DNA of 64,000 nt from Anaeramoeba flamelloides. Lineage: Eukaryota > Metamonada > Anaeramoebidae. Below, piece after piece: positions 47,040 to 58,349 of this stretch. The stretch's first letter is position 1. Every line of letters begins with the position of its first letter. The DNA lies in contig JANTQA010000011.1 in assembly GCA_027625915.1 (NCBI GenBank), forward strand, positions 806,001 through 870,000, written 5' to 3'. The notes under the pieces were generated by a model. The model was not told the DNA's origin, made no database searches, and saw nothing but the letters and a program-made list of their open reading frames with translations. The translations under genes were made by a program, and so were the position numbers.

Positions 47040-47435
47040 TTAAGGAGAGTTCAAAGAAAGGATGGTTTAAAGTAAAAAATACCAAAAGCAAATAACATAT
47101 CTCCAATGTAAATGTTCCAAAGGAAAGGATAATTCTATTGTTTACAATACTGAAATTGATCATCAAATCTGATCTTATCGAATAAAACAATTTTTATGGT
47201 AATAAAGCCTTTTCAGAAGAAAAAACAAAAAAGAAAATCCAAAAGTACAACCTTAAAAAAAGGAGTCCAAGTTCAATTTTTCAAAATCCATACAACTAAA
47301 AATTGGATGATAGGGAAAGATAAATTTGAGAATATTGGTCTTTTGAATATTAAATATATAACAACTCATATTGTTTCATTTGTTCAAAAATCCCCTTGTT
47401 ATAATTTCTATCTTTTGATCCCCTTCAAGACTTAA
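47040..47435 (+). pseudogene. Gene fragment downstream of the Lys/Glu-rich pseudogene
   Basis: A frame reading QITYLQCKCSKGKDNSIVYN (about 47090-47172) ends at a TGA and is followed by a 79-codon ATG frame (47196-47435) with KKKQKRKSKSTTLKK and HTTKNWMIGKDKFENIGL. Both have protein-like composition. They could be later exons of the pseudogene upstream or a separate relic. Family unknown. Confidence 0.3.
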
Positions 47436-47879
47436 AAAAATTGATATTGCCCTAATGCTATGAAGATATTAATAATCCTTCTTCAAACCCCCCAATATCA
47501 TCTTATGAAAATCTAATAATCTCATTGTTTTTAGTTTTTCAAGTCCTAAGTCAAATCATAACAAGGAGACTGTTTCAAAATAAAACCAATATAGAAAAAT
47601 ATATGATTGTTATGAATTGTTTTTTTTTTTTTGTGAGGATAAATGGTTCTAATTGAGATTTTCTGTTCGAATTTATTTAATAAGATTTTAATTTCAAAAA
47701 TTGTATTATTGTGTGACAAAAATTTTGATTTGAAGTTTAATATAATGTAAAAATAACAATTTGAAATCATTGGAAAAGAAGGAGAGAAAGGAACAGAGAA
47801 AATAAAACAAAAAAAAAAAATCAATAAACGGTATAATATTTGTTAATGAAGTAAATTTTTGTTATATAAACTAATCGAA

Positions 47880-48660
47880 CGCTGTTGGAACTTTATTCAT
47901 AAATTACAATTTAGTTTTAGAAAAAAATATGATACTCGTATTGCAGTATTAAACTTCTTAAATTATTTTTAATACGATAGAATCAAATAATGAAAGAGAA
48001 AACAATAAAACTTATATTATAATGATTGAATAGCAAAATTTTTTGATTCAATTAATTTTAAAATAATAAGAAAATCAATAAAAAAATTCATTTTAAATAA
48101 AATTATTAATTTTTTTTTATTAAAATATTATCAAGGTGAAGGTCTTGGTATATTCCAAGGAGACCCATTAATGGCTATTTTATTTGCTGTAATTTCACAA
48201 TTTCTTTTATTAAAAATCATTCCATTAACCAATAATTGAAAAATATTTGCAGATGATTTAATTTTAATTATTAAAGGAAATATAAATCAATTAAATCAGA
48301 AATAAAATTCAATATATGAAATTATTATTCAATTTGGATTAAAACCTAATAAAGATAAAACAGTTGTTTCAAAAGATTTAAAAAAAAATAAATATTTGGG
48401 CTTTTATTTCGATAAAATTTCACATATAGTTTATAAATTTAAAAAAGGCAAAAGAAACATATAACAACTTTAAACAATTATTTAATAACAATTCCGCTGA
48501 GCAATAGTTTAAAAATTAGAAAATTTAAATCTTTTATATTAAGTCAATTGACATAGAGGTTAGAAATAGATAATTATGAAATAAAAAAAATCAATTATTT
48601 TATTCTTGGATTAATTCATGCATTATGGGAATATGAAAAATAAACAATAAAAAAACATTT
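47880..48660 (+). mobile_element. Non-LTR retrotransposon (LINE) reverse-transcriptase fragment
   Basis: Recognisable RT blocks in order: FSFRKKYDTRIAVLNFLNYF, then NFFDSINFKIIRKSIKKF (domain A region), GIFQGDPLMAILFAV (domain B), KIFADDLILIIKG (FADD catalytic box, domain C), GLKPNKDKTVVSKD and KYLGFYFD (domains D/E). All three stop codons interrupt it, so it is dead. It ends near an L-S-Q-L motif that matches the thumb region of the next, oppositely oriented copy. Confidence 0.8.
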
Positions 48661-48844
48661 TATATTTTTTTTTTTTTTTTTTTATTTTTGAAGAGAGAAA
48701 ATTGCTTTTCTCCTGTGTGCCCTAATTTCTAAACTTTTTTTTAGAAATTTTATTAAAGAATCACAAATTTTATTATCACTTACTAATGATAATATATATG
48801 ATGAATTCTTTTTATTAATAATATCTCCGATATTATTAATTTTT

Positions 48845-49566
48845 TTATTTTTTTTCAAAAAATTCAGATATCATGATTTTTCGATTTATTTTATAGGCCG
48901 GACAGTCCCATAAAAAATGATCGAAATCTTCAATGATATCAATATTTAACTTTTCTTTACATAAATCACATTTTTTATTTTTATTTTTACTTGTTACATA
49001 AGAGTACCTATTTAAACAATTAGTAAAATTTCGAAATTTTAGAATTGTTTTTGAAGCTTTCCAGTTTAAATATTTTTGTTGTTTGAAATTGCAATTTTGT
49101 TGTTTTATAATTTTTAGATATTGTTGAACTTTCCAACTAGGTGAATTTTCCAATTTGGTTAATCGAAAAACTTTTTAATTCTAAATCTAATAATTTTAAT
49201 CCCTTAGTGTGCCAATTAATATTTTCATTTTCCAATTTTCGAAAATTTAGTATTGTTTTTAATTTTTTTAAATTTAAGAAATCTAATTTTTCTATCAATT
49301 TATATTCTCTTCGGTATACTTTTAAACTAACGAGATCAATTTTTACTTCAGTTTTATAAATTAATCGAGGTGAATGGATATTAATTTGTAAGAAATTTGT
49401 GACTGATTTATTGATAAATCTATCAATTCTTTCAAAATCATTTTGTTTCAAGTCAAATATTTCAAGACCATAATAAAGTTGACTTAAAATGAGAGCTTTG
49501 AAAGAAGTTATTTTGACTCCATTGTTGAGTTTATTTTGTTGAAACAATCCATTAAGTGTTTCCAAA
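48845..49566 (-). mobile_element. LINE 3' half: RT thumb and C-terminal zinc knuckle
   Basis: Two overlapping frames (142 and 102 codons; one frameshift at about 49140) encode the region after the RT: ALILSQLYYGLEIFDLKQND, FERIDRFINKSVTNFLQI, and a C-terminal CDLC...H...C pattern (CDLCKEKLNIDIIEDFDHFL), the zf-RVT-type knuckle found at the end of many LINE ORF2 proteins. Tail-to-tail with the fragment at 47880-48660 and better preserved. Confidence 0.8.
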
Positions 49567-49579
49567 AAAACATTTTATA

Positions 49580-50530
49580 ATTATTTACAAAACAGAATTT
49601 AAAATTGAAAATCTGGTAATTTCAGTAAATAAAAAAAATTTTAATAAAAAAACTTTATCTCCACCCTTATTTATAAAAATTAAGAAAATTCAACCTGAGA
49701 ATAAATAATAAAATCATTTGGAAGTCAAAAGATATTATCGAACTAAAAAAAGAAATATACAAATATACATATTACAAGTTGTTGAATTCTAAGAGCTGGA
49801 AAGTCGTTATTTTTTTTTTAATTTGAGAAATAAAAAGAAAATTTTTGAAATTTTCGGTTTATTTCTTAAATTAAAAAAAAACCGTCGTTAGTTTTTCCAG
49901 AATTTAGAAGAATTGAATAAAATGTTTGATTTTACTCTATTTTTTTTTTAAATTCTGGAAAAGATAGACACTTGACAACACTTTTCATTAGGTTTTCCAT
50001 AATTTAAAAGAATTGAGTATAATCAAAGATTTTACTCTATTTTTTTGAATTCTGGAAAAACTAGGCCATTAACGGCACTCTACAGCACTTGAAGGCACTG
50101 CACAAAAATATTTCACAATAATAAAAAATCAAAATTATTTATTTAAAACTCAAAACTATTAAGTTATCCCTCAAGCTCAACAATTCTAAAATTTCAGAAC
50201 ATTCACTAATTGCTTAAATAGATATTATCATGTAATTAATAAAAATTCAAATAAATTTTGTCCTTTATGTTTAAATTATAAACAGAAAGAAATAATAGAA
50301 AATATTGATCATTTTTTATGGATATGTCCTTCTTATGAAAAAGATAGATTAATTTTTCACAATAAATTGAAACAAATAAATCTTAATGAATTGATTTTAA
50401 ACTGTGATAGCTTATTATTATTTTCATTGATTAATAATCGTGAAATCTAATATTTTACTCTTAAATTTTCTTTCAGAAATTTAAGTAAAATTCCATTCTA
50501 AGTGTAATTTACACTTCTTCCATAAATAAA
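49580..50530 (+). mobile_element. LINE 3' end with an inserted palindrome array
   Basis: Starts with IYKTEFKIENLVISVNKK, matching LIYKTEVKIDLVSLKVYRRE of the minus copy. Interrupted at about 49800-50110 by the palindromic array. Resumes with NCLNRYYHVINKNSNKFCPL and a CPLC...H...C knuckle, then stop and a ~90-bp 3' UTR with two hairpins and an A-rich tail. Degenerate. Confidence 0.75.
49815..50100. repeat. Palindrome array inserted in LINE
   Basis: Modules AAATTTTCGGTTTATTTC, TTTTTCCAGAATTTAGAAGA, TTTGAATTCTGGAAAAAC and the decamer-like GGCACTCTACAGCACTTGAAGG, as at 17.8-18.9 and 59.1-62.2 kb. Confidence 0.6.
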
Positions 50531-50657
50531 AAAAAAAAAAATGAAGTAAATTTTTTTATATACTTATTTATTAAATAATCGGAAAAAAAATGGATAATGA
50601 TAAATTAAATAAGAAAATAAATAATATATGGTATCAAATCAAGCTGATTATTTTGAA

Positions 50658-51124
50658 TTACCATTTCAAATATTTAGTATCTCCAAATTCTCTCCCTCTT
50701 AATAAATGTTTAACTAATATTGCACCCCGGAAGATTAGCAAAAAAATTGAAACTATAATATATAACAAACCTAAAATGCTGTTTTTCCCACCTACCCAAG
50801 AAATTGTAGTAAGAACTATTTTCTTTACCCCTTCAAAACTTTTGACTGGATAATTATTTTGGATATCAATTGTATAGGTTTTATCTTTTTCTAAAGATCC
50901 CTTTTTTAAAATACTAAACAATTTTCTAAATTTTGGAAATGCAGCTGGCCTCATCCATACAATAAAATTTTCATCAGTGAAATCTGATTGGATTGTTGTT
51001 GGAGATTCTGGATCAATTGCATCTTTTGGATTTTTAAATTTCCCGTCAATATCTGTTTACCAAGCAATACCCTTTGAAGTAAATCCAAGATCATCATCAT
51101 TACTGTCTTTAATCGAAAAGGTAT
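50658..51124 (-). pseudogene. CDC50-like: CDC50/LEM3 (P4-flippase beta subunit) 3' exon, probably dead
   Basis: 155 codons after a good acceptor (TTTATAG). Family hallmarks are plain: DTFSI, GIAW, a Lys-Phe-x-Asn-Pro motif, VWMRPAAFPKFRKLFS, IQNNYPV, LTTISWVGGKN, one hydrophobic helix (ILGLLYIIVSIFLLIF) and the terminal GDTKYLKW. CDC50 proteins escort P4-ATPases and are needed for phospholipid flipping. Only the last third is present: the first membrane helix and the PCG...N region are not found upstream. An in-frame TAA (51057-51059) follows GIAW, where functional proteins have another residue. So this is 5' truncated and interrupted, or at best a partial gene. It lies back-to-back with a LINE 3' end (to ~50530). 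Confidence 0.85.
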
Positions 51125-52097
51125 CTATAAATTTTCAAATTAATTCAAAAAAAATTGTTTTTAAAGAAGAATAATTGGGAATGAAAAAATTAGGTTTATT
51201 GAAATAAATTTAAGAAAGGTTAAGGATTTTATTTAATTTGATTTTTGAATATTTGTTTATATTTGGATTTGGAAAAATTTTGTATTAATATTCGAAGATT
51301 TTTGGAAAAAAATATGTTTTTTTTTGAAAATTTATTTAAAATTGTTTGGAGCAATCTCTTTTTGAAAATTAATTATTATTTGATTAAATTTAAGTTCTTA
51401 ATAATATACTGTAAAAATATTTACCCTTTTATTGAGGTAAAAATGGGCTACGTTAAAAAATTATTGTAATTTTACTTGAAAATATCATCAATAATAGTTT
51501 TCTCGATTTTTTTGCAAATATTCTAAAAATTAAATTAACTTTTAACTCGTTACCGAGAACGAAGAAAGAAAATAATACTAAATCTTTGGATTTCAGGAGA
51601 TTGAAATCTCTTATTTTTACAATTTAATATATGTGATTATTTTTTCAATTTTAATTTTTTTTTTAGTTCCTAGAAAGATTTTTTTATTTACAAGACAAAT
51701 AATTTTCAATAATTGTAAGTGCCTTTTTTTCTCACGAAATGAGAAAAATTGAAACATATACCGTCCTCTATTTTTAATAATTTTTCAATTAAGATCAACT
51801 TTTGAAGAATTTTTTTTTTTTTTTTTTTTTAGTTAATCCTTTCAACCCAGAACTTTTCAAATTATTTACTGAAAAAATTCTCTCATATTTGTTTCTTTCA
51901 CAATGAGATTTGAAAATTTTTTTTGAAAATTTTTAATCAAGTATTTGACAAAATGACTACGATATAAGAGATTCGTTTTATTGTTAAAAAACATTTATTC
52001 TGGTAATGATAGAGTTTTGAAGTGACTAAATTTGTAAATTCTAATTCAAAGAGCATCCAAAATAAACAATATTTTCAAACAAAAGGGAATACCTCTC
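51125..52097. other. No gene seen upstream of the CDC50 fragment
   Basis: I looked on the minus strand for the missing CDC50 exons and found none. A 74-codon plus frame (51245-51469) is Phe/Leu/Asn-rich and unconvincing. Confidence 0.4.
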
Positions 52098-52330
52098 AAA
52101 TCATCAATACTATTGGGTTTGATTGTTAATAAGATAATTACTTTTTGGTGATTTTCATTTTAATTATTCATTTTTTTTTATTGTTAATTTATGGATCTTG
52201 AACAGTTGGAGCCTGAACAAACAAAAACTTAAAAAAGAAGAAATCAATTAGAAATAATATTTCATTATAAAAATGGTTAAAGTTTAAGTTTGATTTCGAA
52301 TAAGCTAGATATTTGAATTAAGAAAGAGTA
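52098..52330. repeat. Dispersed repeat, copy B (partner 19590-19930)
   Basis: See copy A. Confidence 0.45.
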
Positions 52331-52689
52331 CTATTGGAAAAGGTCTTTAAAGGAAAACTAAAATGATCCTTAAAGCATGTTTAAAGGGTAATCATTCACA
52401 AATCGAATGTAACGGTGTAAATTTAATGGTTTGACATAGGTTTTTGAAAAAAATTTCAAATTTGAAAGACTAGAGATTAAAATCTTCAAATTTATGAAAT
52501 AAAATGAAAAATTCAAAATAAAGTTTCCAAAGATTGAAGATAGAATTTGAAGATTTCTTTGAAATGAACTCGCCTTTTGATTTTCAGGTCTTTAGAAATG
52601 AAGTTCCACAAAAACCACCAAAAAACATGAAAATTTTGGATTAATATATGTATTACTCGAAATATGTAAAATAAATCAAAACCAACCAA

Positions 52690-53370
52690 TTCTGATTTAC
52701 AAAACAGAATTTAAAATTGAAAATCTGGTAATTTCGGTTAATAAAAAAAAATATAAATTCAAAAAAAAAATAAAAAATTTATCTCTCCTTATTTGGAAAA
52801 ATTAATAAAATTTAACCAACGAATAAACAATAAAATCAATTGGTATTCAAAAGATATAATTGAATTGAAAAAGAAGAAATTTCCAAATATACATATAATG
52901 AATTATTGAATTCCAAGAGCTGAAAAGTACATTTTTATTTTAAAATAATTAAAAATTAAAATTATTTATTTAAAACACAACAATATTTAAGTTATACATC
53001 AAGTTCAACAATTCTAGAATTCAGGAAATTTACTAACTGCTTAAATAGATATTATTATGTAATAAATAAAAACTCAAATAAATATTGTCCTTTATGTTTA
53101 AAATATGAACATAAGGAAATAATAGAAAATATTGATCATTTTTATGGGTATGTCCTTCTTATTAAAAAAAATTGATTAATTTTTCTCAATAAATTAAAAG
53201 AAATAAATCTTTATGAATTGATTTTAAACTGTGATAGTTTGAAATTATTTTCATTAATTAATAATTGTGAAATCTATGATTTTACGCTTAAATTTCTGAA
53301 AGGGAATTTAAGTCTAAGGGCAACAACAGTTTAATTTACAATCTTCAATAATAATAAAAAAAAAACATGA
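52690..53370 (+). mobile_element. LINE 3' end, second copy
   Basis: Collinear with 49580-50530 but lacking the palindrome insertion: ...AAAACAGAATTTAAAATTG, ATTGAATTCCAAGAGCTG, then the NCLNRYYYVINKNSNKYCPL knuckle region, stop, and the 3' UTR hairpin (GCTTAAATTTC / GAATTTAAG) with A-rich tail. Several stops. Confidence 0.75.
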
Positions 53371-53567
53371 AAATTTTTTTAAAATAATTGCTCATTCAAA
53401 GAGGTTTGTAGTTAAAAAAAATCAAATTTTACGATTTTCTCGTTGTGAAATTTTTGTTCTATTATAAAATTTCACTATTTGTAATAGGCTATCACACAAC
53501 CATAAAATCATGTTACAAAAAGTCAAGTATGAGACAGAAAATGAATTTTCTGTACAAAGTAGATTTC

Positions 53568-53588
53568 ACGATAAGGTTGGAACGGCTG
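53568..53588. repeat. Solo end of the CAGCCGTT MITE family
   Basis: Reads GGTTGGAACGGCTG before TA. The other end is not found, so this is an isolated terminus. Confidence 0.35.
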
Positions 53589-53590
53589 TA

Positions 53591-53815
53591 CTATTTTGCC
53601 AAGACAATAAGTGGATGTTTCTGATTTGGAATTTCTTCGAGAATTGATACAATAAGATTTTTTTTAATGAAAAAGTAAATTTTGGTTTTACTAAAAATTT
53701 TGAAAATGAGGGATGGATCATTGAATTCAAAACCCCAGAAAAATTTTCTGATAAAACTCCCCCCAATTTATCTTGAAACAAGTTATTAGGATTACAAAGA
53801 AGTACAAAAACATAA
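53591..53815 (+). pseudogene. Decayed exon of unknown gene
   Basis: One frame stays protein-like for 75 codons with two TGA codons: WMFLIWNFFEN, NEKVNFGFTKNFENEGWIIE, TPEKFSDKTPPNLS, NKLLGLQRSTKT. Both stops could derive from Trp (TGG to TGA). It starts right at the MITE end. Confidence 0.35.
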
Positions 53816-53960
53816 TAAATATCACACTTATATAAAAACAAATGTTTTGGTGGTATTGATTAATAAATGATATTCTGTTCTAAAATCAAATAGAATTAAT
53901 ACAATATTTGAAAGTGTTGCTTGGAACTTCAATTTTCGATAAAACCAAAAGACATAAAAA

Positions 53961-54158
53961 CTAAAAAAACAAAGAGAAAGCAACATTTTCTTTGAAAGAA
54001 TAGTTTTGATTTCTGAAGACATTGAAACAACTCAAGTAACCCATTGCGCAAAAATCATAGACATAAGGATCTTTAAAAATTGGAGTTGTTTTAGAAGTTA
54101 GCTTGAATTGATCGTCTTTTTCGACTTGGAAATTGTGGACTTTATTCTTTTTTATTTT
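53961..54158 (-). pseudogene. Exon remnant of unknown gene
   Basis: After acceptor GAAACAG, a frame of ~65 codons: VHNFQVEKDDQFKLTSKTTP, FKDPYVYDFCAMGYLSCF, ending TAG. Good composition, no family identified. Its acceptor lies 20 bp from that of an exon on the other strand (54178), so at most one can be native here. Confidence 0.35.
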
Positions 54159-54177
54159 TCTGTTTCAATACTGGTCA

Positions 54178-54535
54178 GTTGATCGACTTTTTTTGGGTAT
54201 TCAAAAATTATTTTTCATATGACTTAGAATACGGGGATAATGTACTCTTTGCCCAAATATTAAAATCGATTCATTATCAAAAAAAAGAAATATTTAGGAG
54301 AGCTTAGTTGTTTTTTAAATGATTGGGAAGATCAAGTTAATAGAACCAGAAAGAAGGTAAAGATAAAAATTGTTTTCATTGATCAAGTTTACCACTCACT
54401 ACCAAAATAAAATTTTATTCACCATTTCTCATTTTATTTTTTTTTTAGACTCTTATTTCGCTTTAGTACAGAGAGGACCACACACACCCAATGGTAAACA
54501 AAAACTTTAGTGCTCTCACTTTTCAAGAACTGTAA
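54178..54535 (+). pseudogene. Two-exon remnant of unknown gene
   Basis: Exons 54178-54356 and 54449-54535 (intron 92 nt, GTAAAG...TTTTTTAG). Protein-like text: FFWVFKNYFSYDLEYGDNVL, FAQILKSIHYQKK, then after a one-base shift in an A-run LGELSCFLNDWEDQVNRTRK; exon 2 TLISL, TAG, YREDHTHPMVNKNFSALTFQ, stop. The alternation of helical and charged stretches suggests a coiled-coil or BAR-like protein, unproven. Confidence 0.35.
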
Positions 54536-55023
54536 ATGTAACCTAAAATTTCATAATCCATTTTTTTGAAAAATCAAAGTCCTCTAATCAACCTGAAATA
54601 CTTAAAGTATTCCTATTTCAAGACTTATTATTTCTTCATTGTCATTTAAAAAGAACCAATAGATACCTTTTACTTCTTAAATTGTTTTATTTATTGCTAA
54701 AAAAATAGCTAATTTTAGTACATTATCACCAGACTCAAATCACATTTTAAATATTTTTTTTGAAATTTATTTCGTTAATTTTCAAAAACAAGTCCAATTC
54801 CATTCATTCCTCATCAAATTATAAAACTTTTGTTTTTAAACTGATCAGCTTAAAATTTTTTTACGAGAAAAACAATTACAGACTGCAAAGTTGGTATTTT
54901 TGAAAAAAATATGTTTGAAAAACGTAAAGCACTTGATTGAAAAATTGAAGGATTGCTTTATTGAACAAAATACCCAAAAGAAAAAAACAATAAAATAGTA
55001 CAGAGATTGTAAAGTAAGACATA

Positions 55024-55315
55024 TTATTCAGAAACAATACAGATAAAATGTTTCTTTTTTTGGATCCTAATTGGAGAATATTTGGATGATTGTTTGACTT
55101 TACAATTTAATTGAAATTCGAACCAAGAGGTCTTGAGTCCATTTGGTAAATTGAAACCTTAGTTCAAAAACAAAAGTTTTGGAAAAAAACAAACGAAAAA
55201 AACCCTTACATTTTCTTATTTTAATAACCATTAGTTTTTTTGTTTGAAACACAAAGACAACAATAATTACTATTACTGTTAATTGGAAAATAATTGATAC
55301 AAAATTTTCATTCAT
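55024..55315 (-). CDS. 79-residue single-span membrane protein, two exons
   Basis: Exon 1 55210-55315 (ATG, 35 codons plus 1 nt), a 52-nt GT-AG intron with a long pyrimidine run, exon 2 55024-55157, TAA stop. The phases agree, and the intron translated gives only Phe/Leu. Residues 8-23 are hydrophobic (IIFQLTVIVIIVVFVF), followed by a basic stretch (KKLMVIKIRK), giving a probable type III or tail-in signal-anchor topology with the C-terminus in the cytosol. The second half (LPNGLKTSWFEFQLNCKVKQ) is polar. No family recognised. It may be a short host gene or the first part of a longer one, though the stop is clean. Confidence 0.5.
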
Positions 55316-57151
55316 TTTTCAAAAAAAAAGAAACAAAAAATGGGAAAGTTCAAATGTTTCTTTGTCAAATTATTTGAAAAGAGAATTGTGAAAAAATAAA
55401 CTATTAAAAAATGAATTGAAAGTTGAAAATTTTCTTGGAGTTTAACTTTAAAATAGTTTCATTAAAATTATTGAAGTAAAAAATATGATGAAGATCAAAT
55501 GAAACCTAAAATAAACTAAGTTTTGCAATTTTGAATGAAAATAAATCAATCAGTTTTGATTTGCGATTTTACTTTTTTTGATTTATTATTTAAATGAAAT
55601 AATTTTAACCAATCTAGAGTTTAAAATGAAAAATAATGTTTAAAATATTTTAATCGAGATATTACGATTTACTTATTGAACGAATTTACTTTTTTAATTT
55701 TTGTTTGAAATTGAAAAGAAGATTTTCATAAAACAAAAAACTAAATCAATTCAAAAAAGTAAGAATCTTTTCAAAATAATTTAAACAAACTTGAATTTTT
55801 CAGTATTATTTGATTTCAAAAAAATAACTTAACTTTGAAAAAAAAACTGGAAAAGAATATTTTGGATTATTTCTTTCATTTTTTTTTTTTAACTAGGGTT
55901 TGAATTCAATCTTTCTTTTTTGGTTTTTCATTGAATGTAATTATCGAAAAAAGATTGAAAGATTGAAATACATATAATAGGGATCTTTGTTTGAGTTCAA
56001 ACTAGGTTAGTAATGGATCTGGTTTGTATTTTAATGGTTTCGTAAAATAATTAATTCTTATTTTTTAACTCTATTAAATACTTTTCAATCAATCACTCAA
56101 AGTAAATATCAGATTACAAATTAACATTTGCAATTTTGACAAAGGTATACTTAATTTTAAAATCTTTTTTATCTTCAAATTTCCTGTAAATTTTATACTG
56201 GATTTTTGGACTTCTTTTTTTATTTCTATTTATAAATATCCAAAATGAACTAAATTTTGAAATTAATCATCATTCAAAACCAGATATATTTCTCAATTTC
56301 AAAAATATACCTTTAATATTTTTAAGAAGAAAATCTATAAATATCTGAAAAAGATTTGGATCAATTCAAATTTTTTATTTTGAATTTATTTTGTTTTATT
56401 TTGGTTTGCAAAATTTACTAATTCTCTTTTAAAATTTTTATCTTTTTTTTATTTTTATTGTACCTTGTATAGTTTATTTAGAATAGAGCTTGGGAATGTG
56501 TATTTTTCTTCTTTTTTGGATATTTTCTTCTTTTTTGCTATTATTTTAGTAAAAACACAAACACAAACTCATTATAAAATGATTAATTGATTATTTTTGA
56601 ATGTTTTTTTTACTAAAATTTTTGTTTTTTTTCCTCATTATATTCTTTTATTAAAATAGAAATGCAAAATTCTGTATTATCTTTTTTTTTATAATTATTA
56701 AATCTCTATTGTATATTTTTATTAAATTTTTAATTTTTTTGAAATAAAATAGAAAAGTAAAACTCTTTTTTTTTAAAAAAAATAAAAAATAAAAAAACAA
56801 ATAAATAAAAAATTAGGATTTTTTATTCTATTTTTTATTTTCTTTTTGTTTTGGACTAAGAAATATAGTCCCTCCTTCATTTCTAAAATTTTGATTCGAG
56901 AATCTTCTGTTATGTATCTGATGTGGGCTGAGTGGTTCATCTTCATTTGAGTAATTTTGAATCGTTTAATATTTTTTATCTTTGGTGATAAAAAATAGAG
57001 AGGAGAGAATGGTGGAAAAACGAACAATTCTCGTCTGTGATGTCCTTAATTCTAGTAATGGAACTCCAGGTATTTGAACTACAAGGATCTTGATCAAAAT
57101 TTAGACCTGGGGGGGTCCCGCGCGTATATGTAAATAAAAAAAATCCTCAGC
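55316..57151. other. Mostly non-coding; possible minus-strand tail at 56773-57027
   Basis: About 1.8 kb with little structure. On the minus strand, 56773-57027 reads MNHSAHIRYITEDSRIKILE and MKEGLYFLVQNKKKI, more protein-like than its surroundings, but no start or splice context is clear. A strikingly G+C-rich spot (GGGGGGTCCCGCGCG) lies at about 57110-57124. Confidence 0.3.
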
Positions 57152-58310
57152 TCAAATTATTCTTATTTGGTTTTTTTCTTTACCTTTTCCATTTTGGCCC
57201 TCTATTCTGGCAAAAAAATTTACTTTTTCGGGTAAATTTTCCCAACCTCCGAGATTTTTTTCATTGATTTTGAAAGAAATTTTTTTTTGGTCCATATCAA
57301 GAAAAATTGTGAAAATGTCGTTTTTTTTTATATTTATTTTTTCTGGGTAGTTTTTTTCGTTTTTCCCTTTGCGTTTTTCCCTTTCGAATTTTTTTCGATA
57401 GCAATCCCAAAATGTTTCGAAAAAATATGTTCCTCCCCAATAAATCTAGTTTATAAAATTTTCCCTATTTTCGGTTTTGATTATTCCTAACCGGATTCCG
57501 TTCATGTTATTTTTTTGATTTGGGAATTGGTCTATTTTTATTTTGATTTCGTGTTTTCCGCTCTAATATATTTTTTTTCCACATATTAATCCAGGCCCAT
57601 AATAATTTAATGGATTCCAAGCTGTTTTATTTTCATTTTTTAATTTTATGTGGTTTTCGTAGTTCATTTCCGGATCAAATTCTTCTTTTTTTTTCGCTCT
57701 TTTTTTCTTTTTCTTTTTCTTTTTCATCTGGTTCTCCTTTGATTCCTTTTCCGTTTTTTTTCTCCTTTTTTTCTTTTTTTGCTTTTTTGCACTTCTGATT
57801 TTATTATTTTTTTGCCTCCCTGTATTAATTCGAAATGATTTTTATCCGATTTTAATTTTTTGATTGTGTTTATTTTTATTTTCTTTTTCGATATCCTTTT
57901 TTTTTTTTTTTCAGTGTCTTTCAAAATTGTCTCAATTTTGTTATTAATTATTATTTCAATTTTTTTAAATAAATTTAGATGATTTATTTTCGAATCTTGG
58001 ATTTTTTGGATCAATAAATCTAAATCATTTTCAATTTTTTTACAAATATTTTTAATTTTTTCTTTTAATTTGTTTTGATTTTCAAGTGATTTTTGTATTG
58101 TTTCCTTATTTTGATTTTCTTCGTTTTGGATTTTGTTTACAATGGTTTTTATCTTTTCATAAATTTTATTTGAGAAATCAGTTAAACCTAATATTTCATG
58201 ATCATTTATCTTACAATTTTCATAACATTCAGGACAAATCAATTTATTTTCATCTATGCAATATAAGGATAATTCTTTATTGTGTTTTCTACAGAGATTA
58301 AAATTAGTTT
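57152..58310 (-). pseudogene. B-box / coiled-coil / SPRY (TRIM-like) gene, disrupted
   Basis: From an acceptor at 58311 the frame gives a B-box-like zinc site (CRKH, YC, then ICPECYENCKINDHEI), a ~110-residue Lys/Glu/Asn coiled coil (172 codons in all from 58242 to 57724), and a Lys-rich tract. Downstream, in another frame, an almost complete SPRY domain follows: FDPEMNY, ENKTAWNPLNYYGPGLICGK, SGKHEIKIKI, IRLGIIKTENREN, IYWGGTYF, IFTIFLDMDQKKISFKINEK, LGGWENLPEKVNFFARI, TGA. Two frame changes fall in the A-rich tract near 57690-57800 and two in-frame TAG codons fall in the SPRY. TRIM-like proteins of this layout act as ubiquitin ligases or scaffolds, but no RING is visible. A 22-nt first exon at 58703-58724 (MKQQMKV) would join in phase across a 392-nt intron. 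This is tentative. Confidence 0.65.
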
Positions 58311-58318
58311 CTTTTTTG

Positions 58319-58320
<2 letters not shown>

Positions 58321-58349
<29 letters not shown>

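Noticed and set aside
47880-50530. LTR retrotransposon or virus-like element
   Set aside because: No long terminal repeats, protease, integrase or capsid-like frames. The RT blocks, zinc knuckle and A-rich 3' tail are those of a LINE.
50590-50853. Plus-strand 87-codon frame
   Set aside because: It is antisense to the recognisable CDC50 exon on the minus strand.
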